A stretch of DNA of 64,000 nt, taken from positions 1-64,000 of the forward strand of contig JADKHF010000003.1 of assembly GCA_016721865.1 (NCBI GenBank). The letters are read 5' to 3'. The position numbers were made by a program, and so were the translations under genes. The DNA is from Nitrosomonas sp. (GTDB lineage: Bacteria > Pseudomonadota > Gammaproteobacteria > Burkholderiales > Nitrosomonadaceae). Below the pieces are notes generated by a model that was not told the origin of the DNA, made no database searches, and saw only the letters and a list, made by a program, of their open reading frames with translations. Of the stretch, positions 18,848 to 29,200 are shown piece after piece; the first letter of the stretch is position 1; the number at the start of each line of letters is the position of its first letter.

Positions 18848-19936
18848 CTAGTCATCTTCCATTACGATCTTCGCGAATAATTCTGAGTGATCTTCAGCGG
18901 ACTCGGCCACTTTAACAGCGATTCGCCGTGCAATCAGCCGATAGATATCGGCAATTTTGCCGTCAGGTTCAGCGACTACGCTGGGTTTACCCATGTCCGT
19001 ATGTTCGCGAATTTTGATATCGAGGGGTAACGCACCCAAGAATTCCACATCATAGTCCTGACACATCCTTTCCCCGCCACCGGTTCCAAATATGGGTTCC
19101 GTGTGACCACATTGAGAACACGTATGTGTACTCATGTTTTCCACAATGCCAAAAATCGGAATTCCCACTTTTTCAAACATTTTTAATCCCTTACGCGCAT
19201 CGAGTAAAGCAATATCCTGCGGTGTGGTGACAATGACAGCGCCTGTTACCGGTATCTTTTGCGCAAGCGTGAGCTGAATGTCTCCTGTACCGGGCGGTAA
19301 ATCAACAATTAAATAATCCAGATCTCTCCAGTTGGTATCATTGAGTAACTGTTGCAGAGCCTGTGTAACCATCGGACCGCGCCAAACCATGGGCGTTTCA
19401 ACATCAATCAACAGACCTATGGACATGGCCTGGATACCATGTGCCAGAACCGGTTCCATGGTCTTGCCATCGAGCGATTCCGGGTGGTTTGTGATTCCCA
19501 GCATTTGCGGTCGTGATGGCCCATATATATCCGCATCCAGAATTCCTACGGATGCGCCTTCCGCCGCCAATGCCAGCGCCAAATTAACCGCGGTTGCCGA
19601 TTTTCCGACACCGCCCTTGCCGGATGCCACTGCAATGATATTTTTGACACCGGGAATCAGCTTGACCCCTTTCTGCACACTATGCGGGATAATTTTGCTG
19701 TTAACCGTGACCTGGATATTTCCAATGCCCGGTATTGACTTGAGTGCATCAACAATCTGTTTTTGAATGGTATCTCTGACACTGTTCGCCGGATAACCCA
19801 GCGCTACTTCGAGGGATACATTGTTTTGGTCAATCTGAATATTGCGGATTGATTGCGTGGTAAAGTAATCCTTACCCGTCGTCGGATCAATGGTTTGCTT
19901 AAGTACAGATTGTATTTGTTGTTCGGAAATAGACAC
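18848..19936 (-). CDS. apbC: Iron-sulfur cluster carrier ATPase (Mrp/ApbC)
   Basis: 362 residues. An N-terminal MIP18/DUF59 domain (about 1-85) is followed by a deviant Walker A ASGKGGVGKSATAVNLALAL (about 104-123), IVDLPPGTGDIQLTLA, and the cluster-bridging CxxC in THTCSQCGHTEPIFG (about 270). It assembles and transfers Fe-S clusters in the cytoplasm. The start is a GTG at 19936 preceded by AAGGAG. It is divergent from metG across about 120 bases, the usual apbC/metG arrangement in betaproteobacteria. Confidence 0.94.
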   Translation of the reverse strand: MSISEQQIQSVLKQTIDPTTGKDYFTTQSIRNIQIDQNNVSLEVALGYPANSVRDTIQKQIVDALKSIPGIGNIQVTVNSKIIPHSVQKGVKLIPGVKNIIAVASGKGGVGKSATAVNLALALAAEGASVGILDADIYGPSRPQMLGITNHPESLDGKTMEPVLAHGIQAMSIGLLIDVETPMVWRGPMVTQALQQLLNDTNWRDLDYLIVDLPPGTGDIQLTLAQKIPVTGAVIVTTPQDIALLDARKGLKMFEKVGIPIFGIVENMSTHTCSQCGHTEPIFGTGGGERMCQDYDVEFLGALPLDIKIREHTDMGKPSVVAEPDGKIADIYRLIARRIAVKVAESAEDHSELFAKIVMEDD

Positions 19937-20059
19937 TACAAACTCCTTTTACAGCCAATTTACGGTTAATAATTTAATAAGGGGATGGTAACAAATATCA
20001 GGAATGCCCACACAGTTTGTTACAATTCACCTTTATCTAATCTGATTTCTTGAGAGTTA

Positions 20060-22168
20060 ATGAATAAGCGAAAAATTCTGGTTACCTCTGCGCTTCCTTA
20101 TGCCAATGGCAGTATCCATTTAGGCCATTTGGTGGAATACATTCAAACGGATATCTGGGTGAGATTTCAGAAAATGCGCGGGCATACGGTTTATTATGTG
20201 TGTGCGGATGATACACATGGCACGCCGGTAATGCTGCGCGCGGAAAAAGAAGGTATACCGCCGGAAGCATTGATTGCTCGTGTGCACGATGAACATTCGG
20301 GAGATTTTTCCGGTTTCCATATCCAGTTTGATAACTATTACAGTACGCATTCAACTGAAACGCGTCATTTTTCCGAAATCATTTACGGCAAACTCAAGGC
20401 TGCCGGATTGATCGCAATACGTGGCATCGAGCAGCTTTATGACCCGGTTAAAAACATGTTTTTGCCCGACCGGTTTGTCAAAGGGGAATGCCCGAAATGC
20501 GGCGTCAAAGATCAGTACGGCGATTCCTGTGAAGCCTGCGGCGCAGCTTACGCGCCTACCGAACTCAAAAACCCCTATTCAGCCGTATCCGGCGCCAAGC
20601 CAGTCAAGAAATCATCGGAACATTATTTTTTTAGTTTGTCCGATTCGCGATGTGCTGACTTTTTGCGCCGCTGGACCCGCGAAGCAGACCATTTGCAGCC
20701 GGAAGCCGCGAATAAAATGCGTGAATGGCTCGGCGAGGCGGGGGAGAACAAGCTATCAGATTGGGATATTTCCCGTGACGCACCATACTTTGGCTTTGAA
20801 ATCCCCGATGCACCGGGCAAGTATTTCTATGTCTGGCTCGATGCGCCGCTTGGCTACATGGGCAGCTTTCAGAACTTATGCGTGCGTAAACAAATCGATT
20901 TTGATGAATTCTGGCAGCCGCAATCGGATACCGAACTGTATCACTTCATCGGCAAGGACATTTTGTACTTCCACGCCCTGTTCTGGCCGGCGATGCTGCA
21001 AAATGCCGGATATCGTACGCCTACCAGGATTTTTGCCCATGGTTTTCTCACCGTGAACGGTGAAAAAATGAGTAAATCCCGTGGCACATTCATAACCGCG
21101 GAAAGTTCTCTGAAGCAGGGGTTGAATCCGGAATCGCTGCGTTATTATTACGCGGCCAAGCTTAACAGCACGCTGGAAGATATTGATCTGAATCTGGAAG
21201 ATTTTGTCGCAAGGGTCAATTCCGACCTGGTGGGTAAGTTTATTAATATTGCCAGCCGCTGCGCCGGTTTTATCAGCAAACGGTTTGACGGCAAGCTTGC
21301 GGATGGTGAGCAGTATCAACGATTGCAGGAGATAGTGAACGAGCGTTTTGCCACCTGGCGGCCCGATCAGATTGAGAAAGCTTTTGAAGAACGAGAATTT
21401 TCCGCAGCCATCCGCCAAATCATGAAATTTGCCGACGAAGCCAATGAAATGATTCACGAGCTGGCGCCGTGGGAAATCGCCAAGGATCCCGATAAGGGAG
21501 AAGAGTTACAGCGAGTCTGTAGCCTTGGCATACAACTTTTTTATGTGCTGTCGCGTTATCTGAAACCCATCTTGCCGGAAACAGTGAAACAGATTGAGCT
21601 TTTTCTCGATTGTGAACCATCGGTCTGGCCTGAACTGAGGGAAGGGCAACCAGTTTCGGATTTATTGTTACCCGCAGGGCATACGATCAATGTCTATCAG
21701 CATCTGATGACGCGCATCGAAGTGAAACAAATTGACGCATTGATCGCAGCCAATACGCAAAGCCTGGCACCCGCTGAACATGCCGATTCTCCCGCGCGGC
21801 ATGCTGAAAAACAGCAGCACGCAGTGACACCGGTTGCCGATACGATTTCGATTGACGACTTCAGCAAGATTGATTTACGCGTGGCAAGAATCGTCAATGC
21901 CGAACATATACCAGGGGCAGAAAAATTACTGAAATTGACGCTGGATATTGGTAATGAACAACGCACGGTTTTCGCCGGTATCAAATCGGCGTATGACCCG
22001 GAACAACTGAAAGGCCGCTTGACCGTGATGGTCGCCAATCTCGCGCCGCGCCAGATGAAATTCGGCTTGTCGGAAGGCATGGTGCTGGCAGCTGGTGGCG
22101 GCAATCCGGGCGAATTATTCATTCTATCGCCCGATGCGGGCGCGCAACCGGGAATGCGGGTTAAATAG
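20060..22168 (+). CDS. metG: Methionine-tRNA ligase
   Basis: 702 residues. The HIGH motif is in SALPYANGSIHLGHLVEY (about residue 10-27). The zinc knuckle is CPKCG...CEACGA (about 143-160), and the KMSKS motif is GEKMSKSRGTFI (about 334). The C-terminal Trbp111-type tRNA-binding domain starts ISIDDFSKIDLRVARIV (about 597). The full-length two-domain form is cytoplasmic and charges tRNA-Met. The frame is uninterrupted. Confidence 0.96.
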   Translation: MNKRKILVTSALPYANGSIHLGHLVEYIQTDIWVRFQKMRGHTVYYVCADDTHGTPVMLRAEKEGIPPEALIARVHDEHSGDFSGFHIQFDNYYSTHSTETRHFSEIIYGKLKAAGLIAIRGIEQLYDPVKNMFLPDRFVKGECPKCGVKDQYGDSCEACGAAYAPTELKNPYSAVSGAKPVKKSSEHYFFSLSDSRCADFLRRWTREADHLQPEAANKMREWLGEAGENKLSDWDISRDAPYFGFEIPDAPGKYFYVWLDAPLGYMGSFQNLCVRKQIDFDEFWQPQSDTELYHFIGKDILYFHALFWPAMLQNAGYRTPTRIFAHGFLTVNGEKMSKSRGTFITAESSLKQGLNPESLRYYYAAKLNSTLEDIDLNLEDFVARVNSDLVGKFINIASRCAGFISKRFDGKLADGEQYQRLQEIVNERFATWRPDQIEKAFEEREFSAAIRQIMKFADEANEMIHELAPWEIAKDPDKGEELQRVCSLGIQLFYVLSRYLKPILPETVKQIELFLDCEPSVWPELREGQPVSDLLLPAGHTINVYQHLMTRIEVKQIDALIAANTQSLAPAEHADSPARHAEKQQHAVTPVADTISIDDFSKIDLRVARIVNAEHIPGAEKLLKLTLDIGNEQRTVFAGIKSAYDPEQLKGRLTVMVANLAPRQMKFGLSEGMVLAAGGGNPGELFILSPDAGAQPGMRVK

Positions 22169-22182
22169 CCGGCATCCTTTTT

Positions 22183-22560
22183 ATGGAATTGCAAGCTATC
22201 GCGGAACATATCAAACAACGGGAGCTCGAACTGTTGCAGACGGATTGGAAAGCAAATCCCGCCTTGGTCGATGACTTGTTATCTGCAGACTTTGAAGAGA
22301 TTAATAGCAATGGGCAAGTCAGTACAAGAAGTGACGTGATCAATTGGTTGTTAAACAAGGATAACGCTATTCAATGGTTACTGATAGATTTTAGAATTAA
22401 GGCATTAACGGATGGCTTGGTAATGGCTGTCTATTTTGCAAAAAAACTTAATGACCCAAACAGCGCCAACAAGGATTCAATCAGAACCTCGATCTGGCAG
22501 CGCCAGGGGAATAATTGGAAGATGGTATTTCATCAGGCAACTCAGCGAATAGAAACCTAA
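22183..22560 (+). CDS. DUF4440 / SnoaL-like protein
   Basis: 125 residues with the NTF2-like pattern of DUF4440: an N-terminal helix LLQTDWKANPALVDDLLSAD, then FEEINSNGQVSTRSDVINWL, and a C-terminal strand SIWQRQGNNWKMVFHQATQ. The substrate and role are unknown; members of this fold are small cytoplasmic binding proteins or isomerases. It starts 15 bases after metG and ends six bases before the yggS start, so all three may form one transcript. Confidence 0.8.
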   Translation: MELQAIAEHIKQRELELLQTDWKANPALVDDLLSADFEEINSNGQVSTRSDVINWLLNKDNAIQWLLIDFRIKALTDGLVMAVYFAKKLNDPNSANKDSIRTSIWQRQGNNWKMVFHQATQRIET

Positions 22561-22565
22561 GCACA

Positions 22566-23333
22566 ATGGATCAGGAGAATATTTTGGAACTCAACGAAGA
22601 GCAGCAATTCAACGAAATTAAAACCAATCTTGCAATGGTTAAGCAACGCATTGTCGATACCTGCCAGCGAATTGGGCGTGATCCATCCAGTGTCCGGCTC
22701 CTGCCCGTTACCAAGACGGTTCCTGCTGAAAGATTGCGCATCGCTTTTGCCGCTGGATGTCACGAGATGGGAGAAAACAAAATTCAGGAAGCCCGGGAAA
22801 AATCCGAAGCGCTGCAAGACCTGGATATAAAATGGTCAATCATCGGTCACCTGCAAACCAACAAAGCCAAATATCTGGCGCGTTTCGCCAATGAATTCCA
22901 GGCACTCGACAGCCTTAAAGTCGCCGAAGAACTTGACAAGCGCCTGCAGAATGAAGGACGCGCGATCGATGTCTGCGTACAGGTGAACAGCTCCGGTGAA
23001 GCCAGCAAATTCGGTCTACCACCCGAAGAGGTGCGTGATTTTGTTCAACAACTGCCGAATTATTCCTCACTGCGCATCAAAGGGCTCATGACGCTGGCGA
23101 TTTTCTCGACCGATCATGATCGTGTGCGTCAATGTTTTATCAAAATGCGCGAGATCCAGGCCATGTTGCGCCAGGAGGCGCCAGCGGGATTGTCATTTGA
23201 CGAGCTCTCAATGGGCATGTCGGGAGATTATGAATTGGCGATCGAAGAAGGTGCAACGGTAGTTCGGGTCGGACAGGCGATTTTTGGTAAGCGGCCATTG
23301 CCGGATAGCCATTACTGGCCGGGGTTGGGTTAA
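22566..23333 (+). CDS. yggS: YggS family PLP homeostasis protein
   Basis: 255 residues from the ATG at 22566 (an upstream in-frame ATG overlaps the previous gene and is less likely). PLP lysine motif: VRLLPVTKTVPAERLR. Further conserved blocks are GENKIQEAREKSEAL, WSIIGHLQTNKAKYLARF, LMTLAIFS and SMGMSGDYELAIEEGATVVR. YggS (PLPBP) binds pyridoxal phosphate without a known catalytic activity and buffers B6 pools. It is the last gene of the metG cluster. Confidence 0.94.
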   Translation: MDQENILELNEEQQFNEIKTNLAMVKQRIVDTCQRIGRDPSSVRLLPVTKTVPAERLRIAFAAGCHEMGENKIQEAREKSEALQDLDIKWSIIGHLQTNKAKYLARFANEFQALDSLKVAEELDKRLQNEGRAIDVCVQVNSSGEASKFGLPPEEVRDFVQQLPNYSSLRIKGLMTLAIFSTDHDRVRQCFIKMREIQAMLRQEAPAGLSFDELSMGMSGDYELAIEEGATVVRVGQAIFGKRPLPDSHYWPGLG

Positions 23334-23429
23334 GCGGGCCCCTGCCGTACAACGATTTTGTCTCGTTCAATAATTTTTTTGCACGACTCATTGGCCGTTG
23401 CCCAATCCATCAAGTCTACTTTAGGAAGC

Positions 23430-23537
23430 TATGAACAAGTGTCCTTTCGAGCAAGCGAGAAATCTATTGCATTGATCTTTGAAGATTCCTCACTGCGTTC
23501 GGAATGACAAATGTGAGTTATTCAGAGTTTCCTTTAT
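23430..23537. repeat. Dispersed palindromic repeat, copy A
   Basis: A degenerate hairpin unit: cctttcgagcaagcgagaaa on the left, and cactgcgttcggaatgacaa followed by gagttattcagagtttcc on the right, complementary at the core. The same right arm recurs at 55,090-55,150 with near identity. It carries no gene. Confidence 0.7.
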
Positions 23538-23744
23538 AGGGTAAGTTTGATGCGGCAAAGCTTCGGCCAATCGTGAACTCAGATCGAGTCCTATGGGGTG
23601 TTCGCCGATAATCGCCAAATCCGGATCGGAAAATTTCTTGGCGTTCCGCCTGGCACGGGAACCAAAAGCACACATAGTAATCCTCCGGAACACACGTACG
23701 CAAAATGGCTTGATCGATAAGCCAATTGGCATTGGGTACTTCAA
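23538..23744 (-). pseudogene. MNT-type nucleotidyltransferase remnant
   Basis: A minus-strand frame contains CAFGSRARRNAKKFSDPDLA followed by IIGEHPIGLDLSSRLAEA, the GSR...DxD catalytic core of minimal nucleotidyltransferases (MNT antitoxin/HI0073 type). The next segment (SFAASNLPYKG) continues in another frame and then runs into repeat copy A, where homology stops. The gene is therefore truncated and frameshifted. Intact members act as antitoxins that nucleotidylate a HEPN toxin; no such partner adjoins here. Confidence 0.7.
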
Positions 23745-24046
23745 GCGGCGGGTGCCGATAACTGTTGACCTAACCTCGTAGCGAACTCATCCAACAGATG
23801 AGATGATGAAACATTGAGTAGTCTATTAAAATCATTTTGTGGTTATTCATCTGAGCGATCAATTGCGGTGTTTAGTTTTAATTGTTGGTGCAGGTATTGC
23901 GCTTCATTGAAAGAATCCGGAATTGCATGGATATCTTCAAGGGCGCGCGCCTTGTTGCAAGTGTGATCTGGAGTTTAAGTTAACAGCGAATTGTGTTATT
24001 TTTCCCATTGATACAAATATTCATCAATCAAATTGGAGGTTTTTTA
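23745..24046. other. Intergenic spacer before the secreted 293-residue protein
   Basis: About 300 bases without a recognisable gene or RNA. It presumably holds the promoter of the downstream gene, but no convincing -35/-10 pair stands out. Confidence 0.4.
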
Positions 24047-24928
24047 ATGAAACAATACATGAAGCAACTCATCTTATCGGCTTGCGCATTTATTCTGCTC
24101 GGTAACATTCACTTTGCTTCCGCCGAAACCGCCAACGATACGGAAACGCTGCTGAATTGGGCTGAAAATACCTACCCGCAATATTTTCCCAATCATCAAA
24201 TCACGCAGAGCATCGAGCCATGGTTGTACCGGTTTTATCCGGATACCGGAATTTATGCCGGTGTGAACAGAAATGATAACAATGCTTATGTGTTGGGCGG
24301 GCCGTGGGGTGATAATCCAACCTTGATCGATTCATTGTCGGATTTGATTGTTCAGATTGCCAATTCCGGCGGCAACAGCAGTATTCCTGCCTGCAATACA
24401 GCGAATGCACCATCTGGAATTTTCTATACGCAGAATGGCAATGTCGTTAATGTGACGACGAATGGAAATTGTATTCCGCTGCCTGATAGTAACAATCTAT
24501 GCGAAACCCCGCCTCAGACTTCTGCGACAGGGATTTCGGTTTTGACGACTACGAACGTTATCTCATCGGCGATCAGAGGCGTTGTCATTGAGATTGATAT
24601 TCCGGGATTCCCCAATCCATTTGAATCTTTTGCTCAAAATTTTTCCAACAATAAACACTGTACAATCAATGTGCCTGCTGAAGGAGCCAATCTGATTATT
24701 AATTCCGATATCTGCTATGACATGACATCCGCATTCGATGAGTTATTGGGAAGCGAAAGCGTACCGGGAATAACCATTACACCGCCGATTACTTTGGCGC
24801 TCAAGGATACGGTCACCAATCAAATCGTACCGGATTGTTTTGCCACGGATGCGCAAACTGTCTACGATGCTTTTGCCAAAAAGACCTGGATCAAAAAAGA
24901 CGGCAGTTTTGTGGAAGTCAGCAACTAA
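24047..24928 (+). CDS. Secreted protein of unknown function
   Basis: 293 residues from the ATG at 24047, which has TTGGAGG upstream (an upstream in-frame start lacks a good site). The signal peptide is KQLILSACAFILLGNIHFASA. The mature N-terminus, LLNWAENTYPQYFPNHQITQ, YRFYPDTGIYAGVN and AYVLGG, resembles a module recurring in exported proteobacterial proteins. The remainder has several Cys residues (six or more), suggesting disulfides, and a Ser/Thr/Asn-rich composition. No catalytic motif is seen, and I cannot assign a function. A terminator hairpin follows, so it is monocistronic. Confidence 0.7.
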   Translation: MKQYMKQLILSACAFILLGNIHFASAETANDTETLLNWAENTYPQYFPNHQITQSIEPWLYRFYPDTGIYAGVNRNDNNAYVLGGPWGDNPTLIDSLSDLIVQIANSGGNSSIPACNTANAPSGIFYTQNGNVVNVTTNGNCIPLPDSNNLCETPPQTSATGISVLTTTNVISSAIRGVVIEIDIPGFPNPFESFAQNFSNNKHCTINVPAEGANLIINSDICYDMTSAFDELLGSESVPGITITPPITLALKDTVTNQIVPDCFATDAQTVYDAFAKKTWIKKDGSFVEVSN

Positions 24929-24942
24929 CTTTAGCCTGATAG

Positions 24943-24973
24943 GGCGCAATAGCGGTTTTCCGCGTATTGCGCC
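24943..24973 (+). terminator. Rho-independent terminator
   Basis: Stem ggcgcaatagcgg / ccgcgtattgcgcc with a TTTT-type loop, followed by ttgtttg, 15 bases after the secreted-protein stop codon. Confidence 0.75.
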
Positions 24974-24982
24974 TTGTTTGAT

Positions 24983-25085
24983 GAGTCTCTGAATAACCGG
25001 TCTTTGTCATTCCGGACGTAGCGAGGAATCTTTCTTGATCAACAAGATAGATTTCTTGCTATGCTCGAAGTGAGTTTGTGCGGAA
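24983..25085. repeat. Dispersed palindromic repeat, copy B
   Basis: Contains gagtctctgaataac, then tttgtcattccggacgtagc and gaggaatctttc, opposite agatttcttgctatgctcgaa. It matches the arms of copies A, C and D, with a degraded right end. It sits directly against the 3' end of jetD (stop at 25092). Confidence 0.65.
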
Positions 25086-25091
25086 TATCTA

Positions 25092-26288
25092 TTATTCTCC
25101 CTTGCAATGTTGGGCCGCAATCGCCTGTACGGCCGCTGTCGCCCAATGAAAACCAATGCGTTCCTGCTCCAGCCGCAATCCTTTGCGGATGCGGTTGTCC
25201 CTTAATTCATCGAATAAAGCGCGTTCGATTCCGGTCAACCGGGATAAATCATGCACCACCGGGTCGGGTTCTTCGCCCCACAGTTCCTGGTGCGCCATCA
25301 GGGTGGCGCGATCCATCAACAATGAAGTCGCGTGTGCAAAGTGAAAGCGCAACTGGTTGAGAATGGCAAAGCCGTGTGTGTCGATGTCGCCCCAGTAGTG
25401 AATCCGGCACTGCATCAGCCACTGCGCGCGTGCCAGCGCATCCCAGCCGTAGCCGCTGCCGAAGATGACGATAGCATCGCGCACCAGCGGAAAGGCCAGA
25501 AAATTTATCTCATTTTCGGTTATGAAAACATGCCGCAGCGGGATTTTTAGTTGCGCAAAACTGCGGTCATCCAGCGATACGATCGGCAGCTCCGTTCCTG
25601 GCAACAGTTTGATTTGTGCGTCGAGCACGCGGAAGTGAATGCGTGCGGGTTTTTCCAGGAAACCGTAGCGCGCGGCAAATTGATTAACACCGGATTTTCC
25701 TGTAGTAACTGCTGTTGCAGGCAGCACACGGTCCAGCAGTTCGGCAAGCACCGTGCGATGCGTCTCGATAAATTTGCTGTGTATGCCGGGAATGTCTACT
25801 TGACGCAGATAGATGCCAGGGCGCGGATGCCCGGCAAGCCAGCGCACGATGGCCAGCAACTGCGGCCATTGGTCAGCCAGTTCGATGGCTTGTAAAGGCC
25901 GCCGCGCCAGCCAGGGCAGTAATGCGGGCTGTGCGTCGCGCGTGAGATTCACGATTTGCTCGAAGCGCTTGACGTCGCGCTGCTTCGCCAGCAGCGCAAA
26001 TGCGCTGTCCGGCGCGTCGACCCACACGGATTCAGGCAGGCGTTGTAATCCTTGTACGCGATGGCGGATTTCGCGCCATTCGATGCGGATCTGCGGCATT
26101 GCCTTCAATTCCGCGATCCACGCACGAACCGCTTCAAAGCGTCCGGTCAGATCCGCAGAGCCAGGACTTTTCAATTTCAGTTGCAAGGGGAAAACCGGTT
26201 CGTTGGTAACCAGCGGCTGCAAAAGCTCGCCCCGCTCCCAGAAACGGGAAAGCTGTGCTTTCAGGTCGCGCGGCGTGGTCCAGTTCAT
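25092..26288 (-). CDS. jetD: Wadjet anti-plasmid system nuclease JetD
   Basis: 398 residues. The N-terminal two-thirds match DUF3322 (start TTPRDLKAQLSRFWERGELL). The C-terminal DUF2220 is a Toprim-like domain with the acidic residues in VFITENEINFLAFP (about residue 255) and YWGDIDTHGFAILNQL (about 293). JetD is the topoisomerase VI/Spo11-like nuclease that cleaves closed-circular plasmid DNA after loop extrusion by JetABC. It is the last gene of the jetABCD operon and starts 10 bases after the jetC stop. The region is markedly GC-rich compared with neighbours, suggesting transfer. The frame is intact. Confidence 0.93.
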   Translation of the reverse strand: MNWTTPRDLKAQLSRFWERGELLQPLVTNEPVFPLQLKLKSPGSADLTGRFEAVRAWIAELKAMPQIRIEWREIRHRVQGLQRLPESVWVDAPDSAFALLAKQRDVKRFEQIVNLTRDAQPALLPWLARRPLQAIELADQWPQLLAIVRWLAGHPRPGIYLRQVDIPGIHSKFIETHRTVLAELLDRVLPATAVTTGKSGVNQFAARYGFLEKPARIHFRVLDAQIKLLPGTELPIVSLDDRSFAQLKIPLRHVFITENEINFLAFPLVRDAIVIFGSGYGWDALARAQWLMQCRIHYWGDIDTHGFAILNQLRFHFAHATSLLMDRATLMAHQELWGEEPDPVVHDLSRLTGIERALFDELRDNRIRKGLRLEQERIGFHWATAAVQAIAAQHCKGE

Positions 26289-26298
26289 CCCGGTTTGT

Positions 26299-29200
26299 CT
26301 ACGTTGTCTGCGGTGTCATTGCGGCTTTGTGTTCACGGTATTCTTCAATCGAAAGATTGCGCAATTTTGATGCACGGCCGTCCTCGTTGTGCACGAACCC
26401 CACGCTGGATACATACGGCTCGATGATGTGAATTTTCTGCAGCGGCGTGACGATCAGCAATTGCAGGTTGAGTTGCTGAAAAAGACGCAAGCCGTACTGC
26501 GCCGATTCATCCGAACCGCGGCCGAATGCTTCGTCGAGCACCACAAAGCGGAACGATCGCGAGCGCACGGCGCCCCATTCCAAACCGAATTGATACGCCA
26601 GACTGGCGGCGAGTATGGTATACGCCAGTTTTTCCTTCTGCCCGCCGGATTTGCCGCCGGAATCGGAGTAGTGCTCGTGTTCGCTGTTATCCTCGCGCCA
26701 GCGCTCGCTGGCGGCAAACAGAAACCAGTTGCGCACATCGGTGACCTTGGCGGTCCAGCGCCGGTCCTGTTCCGACAAACCTTCGCGCCCGCGGAAACGG
26801 TCGATGATGGCTTTGACCTGCAGAAACTTGGATTCGAATATTGCGCATCGTCCGAACCGTCCGATCCGGTGGTGGCGCCCTCCGTGCAGGCGCGCAATTC
26901 GGTCTGGAAGTCGCGTATTTCGGCATCCTGGCTCAATTGGGTTTCGAGCACGATATAGCGTCCCGGGTTGTAGTCGATTTGCGTGAGTGATTCGTTGATG
27001 CGCGCGATGCGTTCTTTGATGGTCTCGCGTTCACGCGCCAGTTGTCCGTTGAAGTTGGCGATTTCGTTGATGGTGTTGACGTTCAACAACTCCTTGAAGC
27101 GCGTGACAAAGCGCGGCAAGTCGTCGCGCTTCAGTTGCTCGAGCAAGTGGCGGTATTCAAAAGCCGCTTCAATGCTGGCATCGATCTCGGCGGTTTCCAG
27201 CTTGAATTGTTCCTTGAACGCCATCATTGCCTGGATGATCTTGTCGCGCCGGTCTTTCAGGTTTCTGTCCTTGGAGTCAATGCGGTTTTGTAACCAGGTA
27301 CGTACATCCTGCTCACGGTTGTCGCACGACTCCACCGTCAATGCATGTTCGCCCAGCGCTTGAGCGCGGATGGTTTCCAGTTGCTGCACCGATTCTTCGT
27401 TCAGCGGTGTTTCAGGCAGCAAGGTTCGTGTTTGCTGTTGCAGATTCTGGGCATCACTGCGGCGCTGCTCGATTTTGGAGCGCTTGTCCTTGGCGTTTTC
27501 CAATTCCTTTTCCAGTGCGTTTTGCGCATCGATGGCGCCACGCAATCGCTCATTCAGTTGCTTCAGCACGTCGGATGCCGCTTCCAATTGATCGCGCTCA
27601 ACCCTCAGTGCTGCGATCTCCGTCGCCACGCCGGGCCAATCCAATTCCTCAAAGTCGGTGAATTCCTCCAGGCGCGTCAGCGCGTTGAGGCGGTTTTCCA
27701 GCATGGCGCGGACGGACTGAATTTTACTGACCAGACCGGCTACCTCGCTTAAGCGTGTTTCAAGCTGGTGCTGCTTGGCTTCAAGCGCGGCGATTTTGGC
27801 GTTGTTTGACCAGCCCAGCACGTAGCGGCTGCGGTCGGAAATCGCGTGCCGGTCATCTTTTTCGTGCCGCCCGGTGGGGTCTTTGATTTGACCGGCGTGC
27901 GTGATCGCCCGCGTTTCGCGCCAGAATTGCTCTTGCGTGGCGCAGCACGCAACGTCGAAGCGATGCGCCATTTCGCGCTCGAGCCAGTCGTAAAACGGGG
28001 AATCAGGCTTGATCGCAAGTTTTCTGACCAGCGAATCGGCATGCAGATCCGGCACTTCTGCCTGACGGCGCGGCCGGACGTGGAAATAAACCAGCCGTCC
28101 GCGCAAGTGCTGGTGATCGACCCAGGCCGCCACTGCCTTGTAACTCGCATCCGGCACCAGCAGCGACAACCCGAAACCGCGCAGCAGACGTTCGGCGGCA
28201 CCTTCCCACTCACGCGCCTCGTCGCGTACCTGGATCAGTTCCCCGGCGAACGGCATGTCGTCTTCCGCCATGTTCAATGCGGCGCACAAGGCGGCGCGGA
28301 TCTGAATCTGTTGATCGTCAATATTGCTGCGCCGTCGTTTCAGGCTGTCGATTTCAGTCTGCAACGCGCCATGTTCCTGTTTTCCTTGCCGCAAGGTGAC
28401 GCTGTGTTCGGTCAAGGCATTTTGCAGCCCCGCGTCGCGGTCACGCAGTTCGTCACGCAATAGCTTGAACTGATGGCGTTGATTCAGGAAGTTGCTGCTG
28501 TCCGTGGCGGCCGGTTCTTCCAGTATGGCGGTTAATTCCTGGTAGCGTTGCGCTTTGGCTCGGCGCGCATCGCGCAGCGTTTCTTTTTCTTGATTTCGGC
28601 GCCCAGCCGTTCCAGCCGGTCGCCGCCATTGTCGCTGATGGCTTGCTTCAATTCATCGACTTGAATGCGTTGTTCTTGCAGGCGGGTTTCCAACTGTTTG
28701 ATTTGACCGTCAGACCGGTTCCAGTCTTGTTCCAGATCTATTAAGCGTTTGCCCAACAGATCAAGTTTCAAAGCTGCAAAATATCCGCGCAACGCTTCGC
28801 GATTGCGGCGCAAATCGTCTACCTCGATGACCAACGTCGCGTGTTTATCGCAATTTTCCACCAGCGGTGTGAGCATTTCCACCTGACGCTGTGTTTTCAG
28901 CACCGCCTGATGCGCGCGGTTGAGATCGTCGAAGTGGGTGATCAGCGCCTGGATACGCGGCGCGACATCGAAGGGTTCGAGCATGTGGCTGCGCACGAAA
29001 TCGGTCAGATTGCCGACCGATTTCATCGATACCGTCTGGTGGAACAGTTCCAGCGCCTGTTCGTTGTCGATGCCAAAGCGGCGGCGGAACCATGCGCCGT
29101 ACTTCGGAAAGCTGTCCTCGATTTCCGCACCGGCGGCGCGCAGTTTTTTGCGCAGTTGTGTGATATCGGAACCGAAATGCGCAAAATCCGCGGTGATCGT

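Noticed and set aside
20421..21056. A 211-codon open frame inside metG
   Set aside because: Same-strand off-frame shadow of an intact, highly conserved gene.
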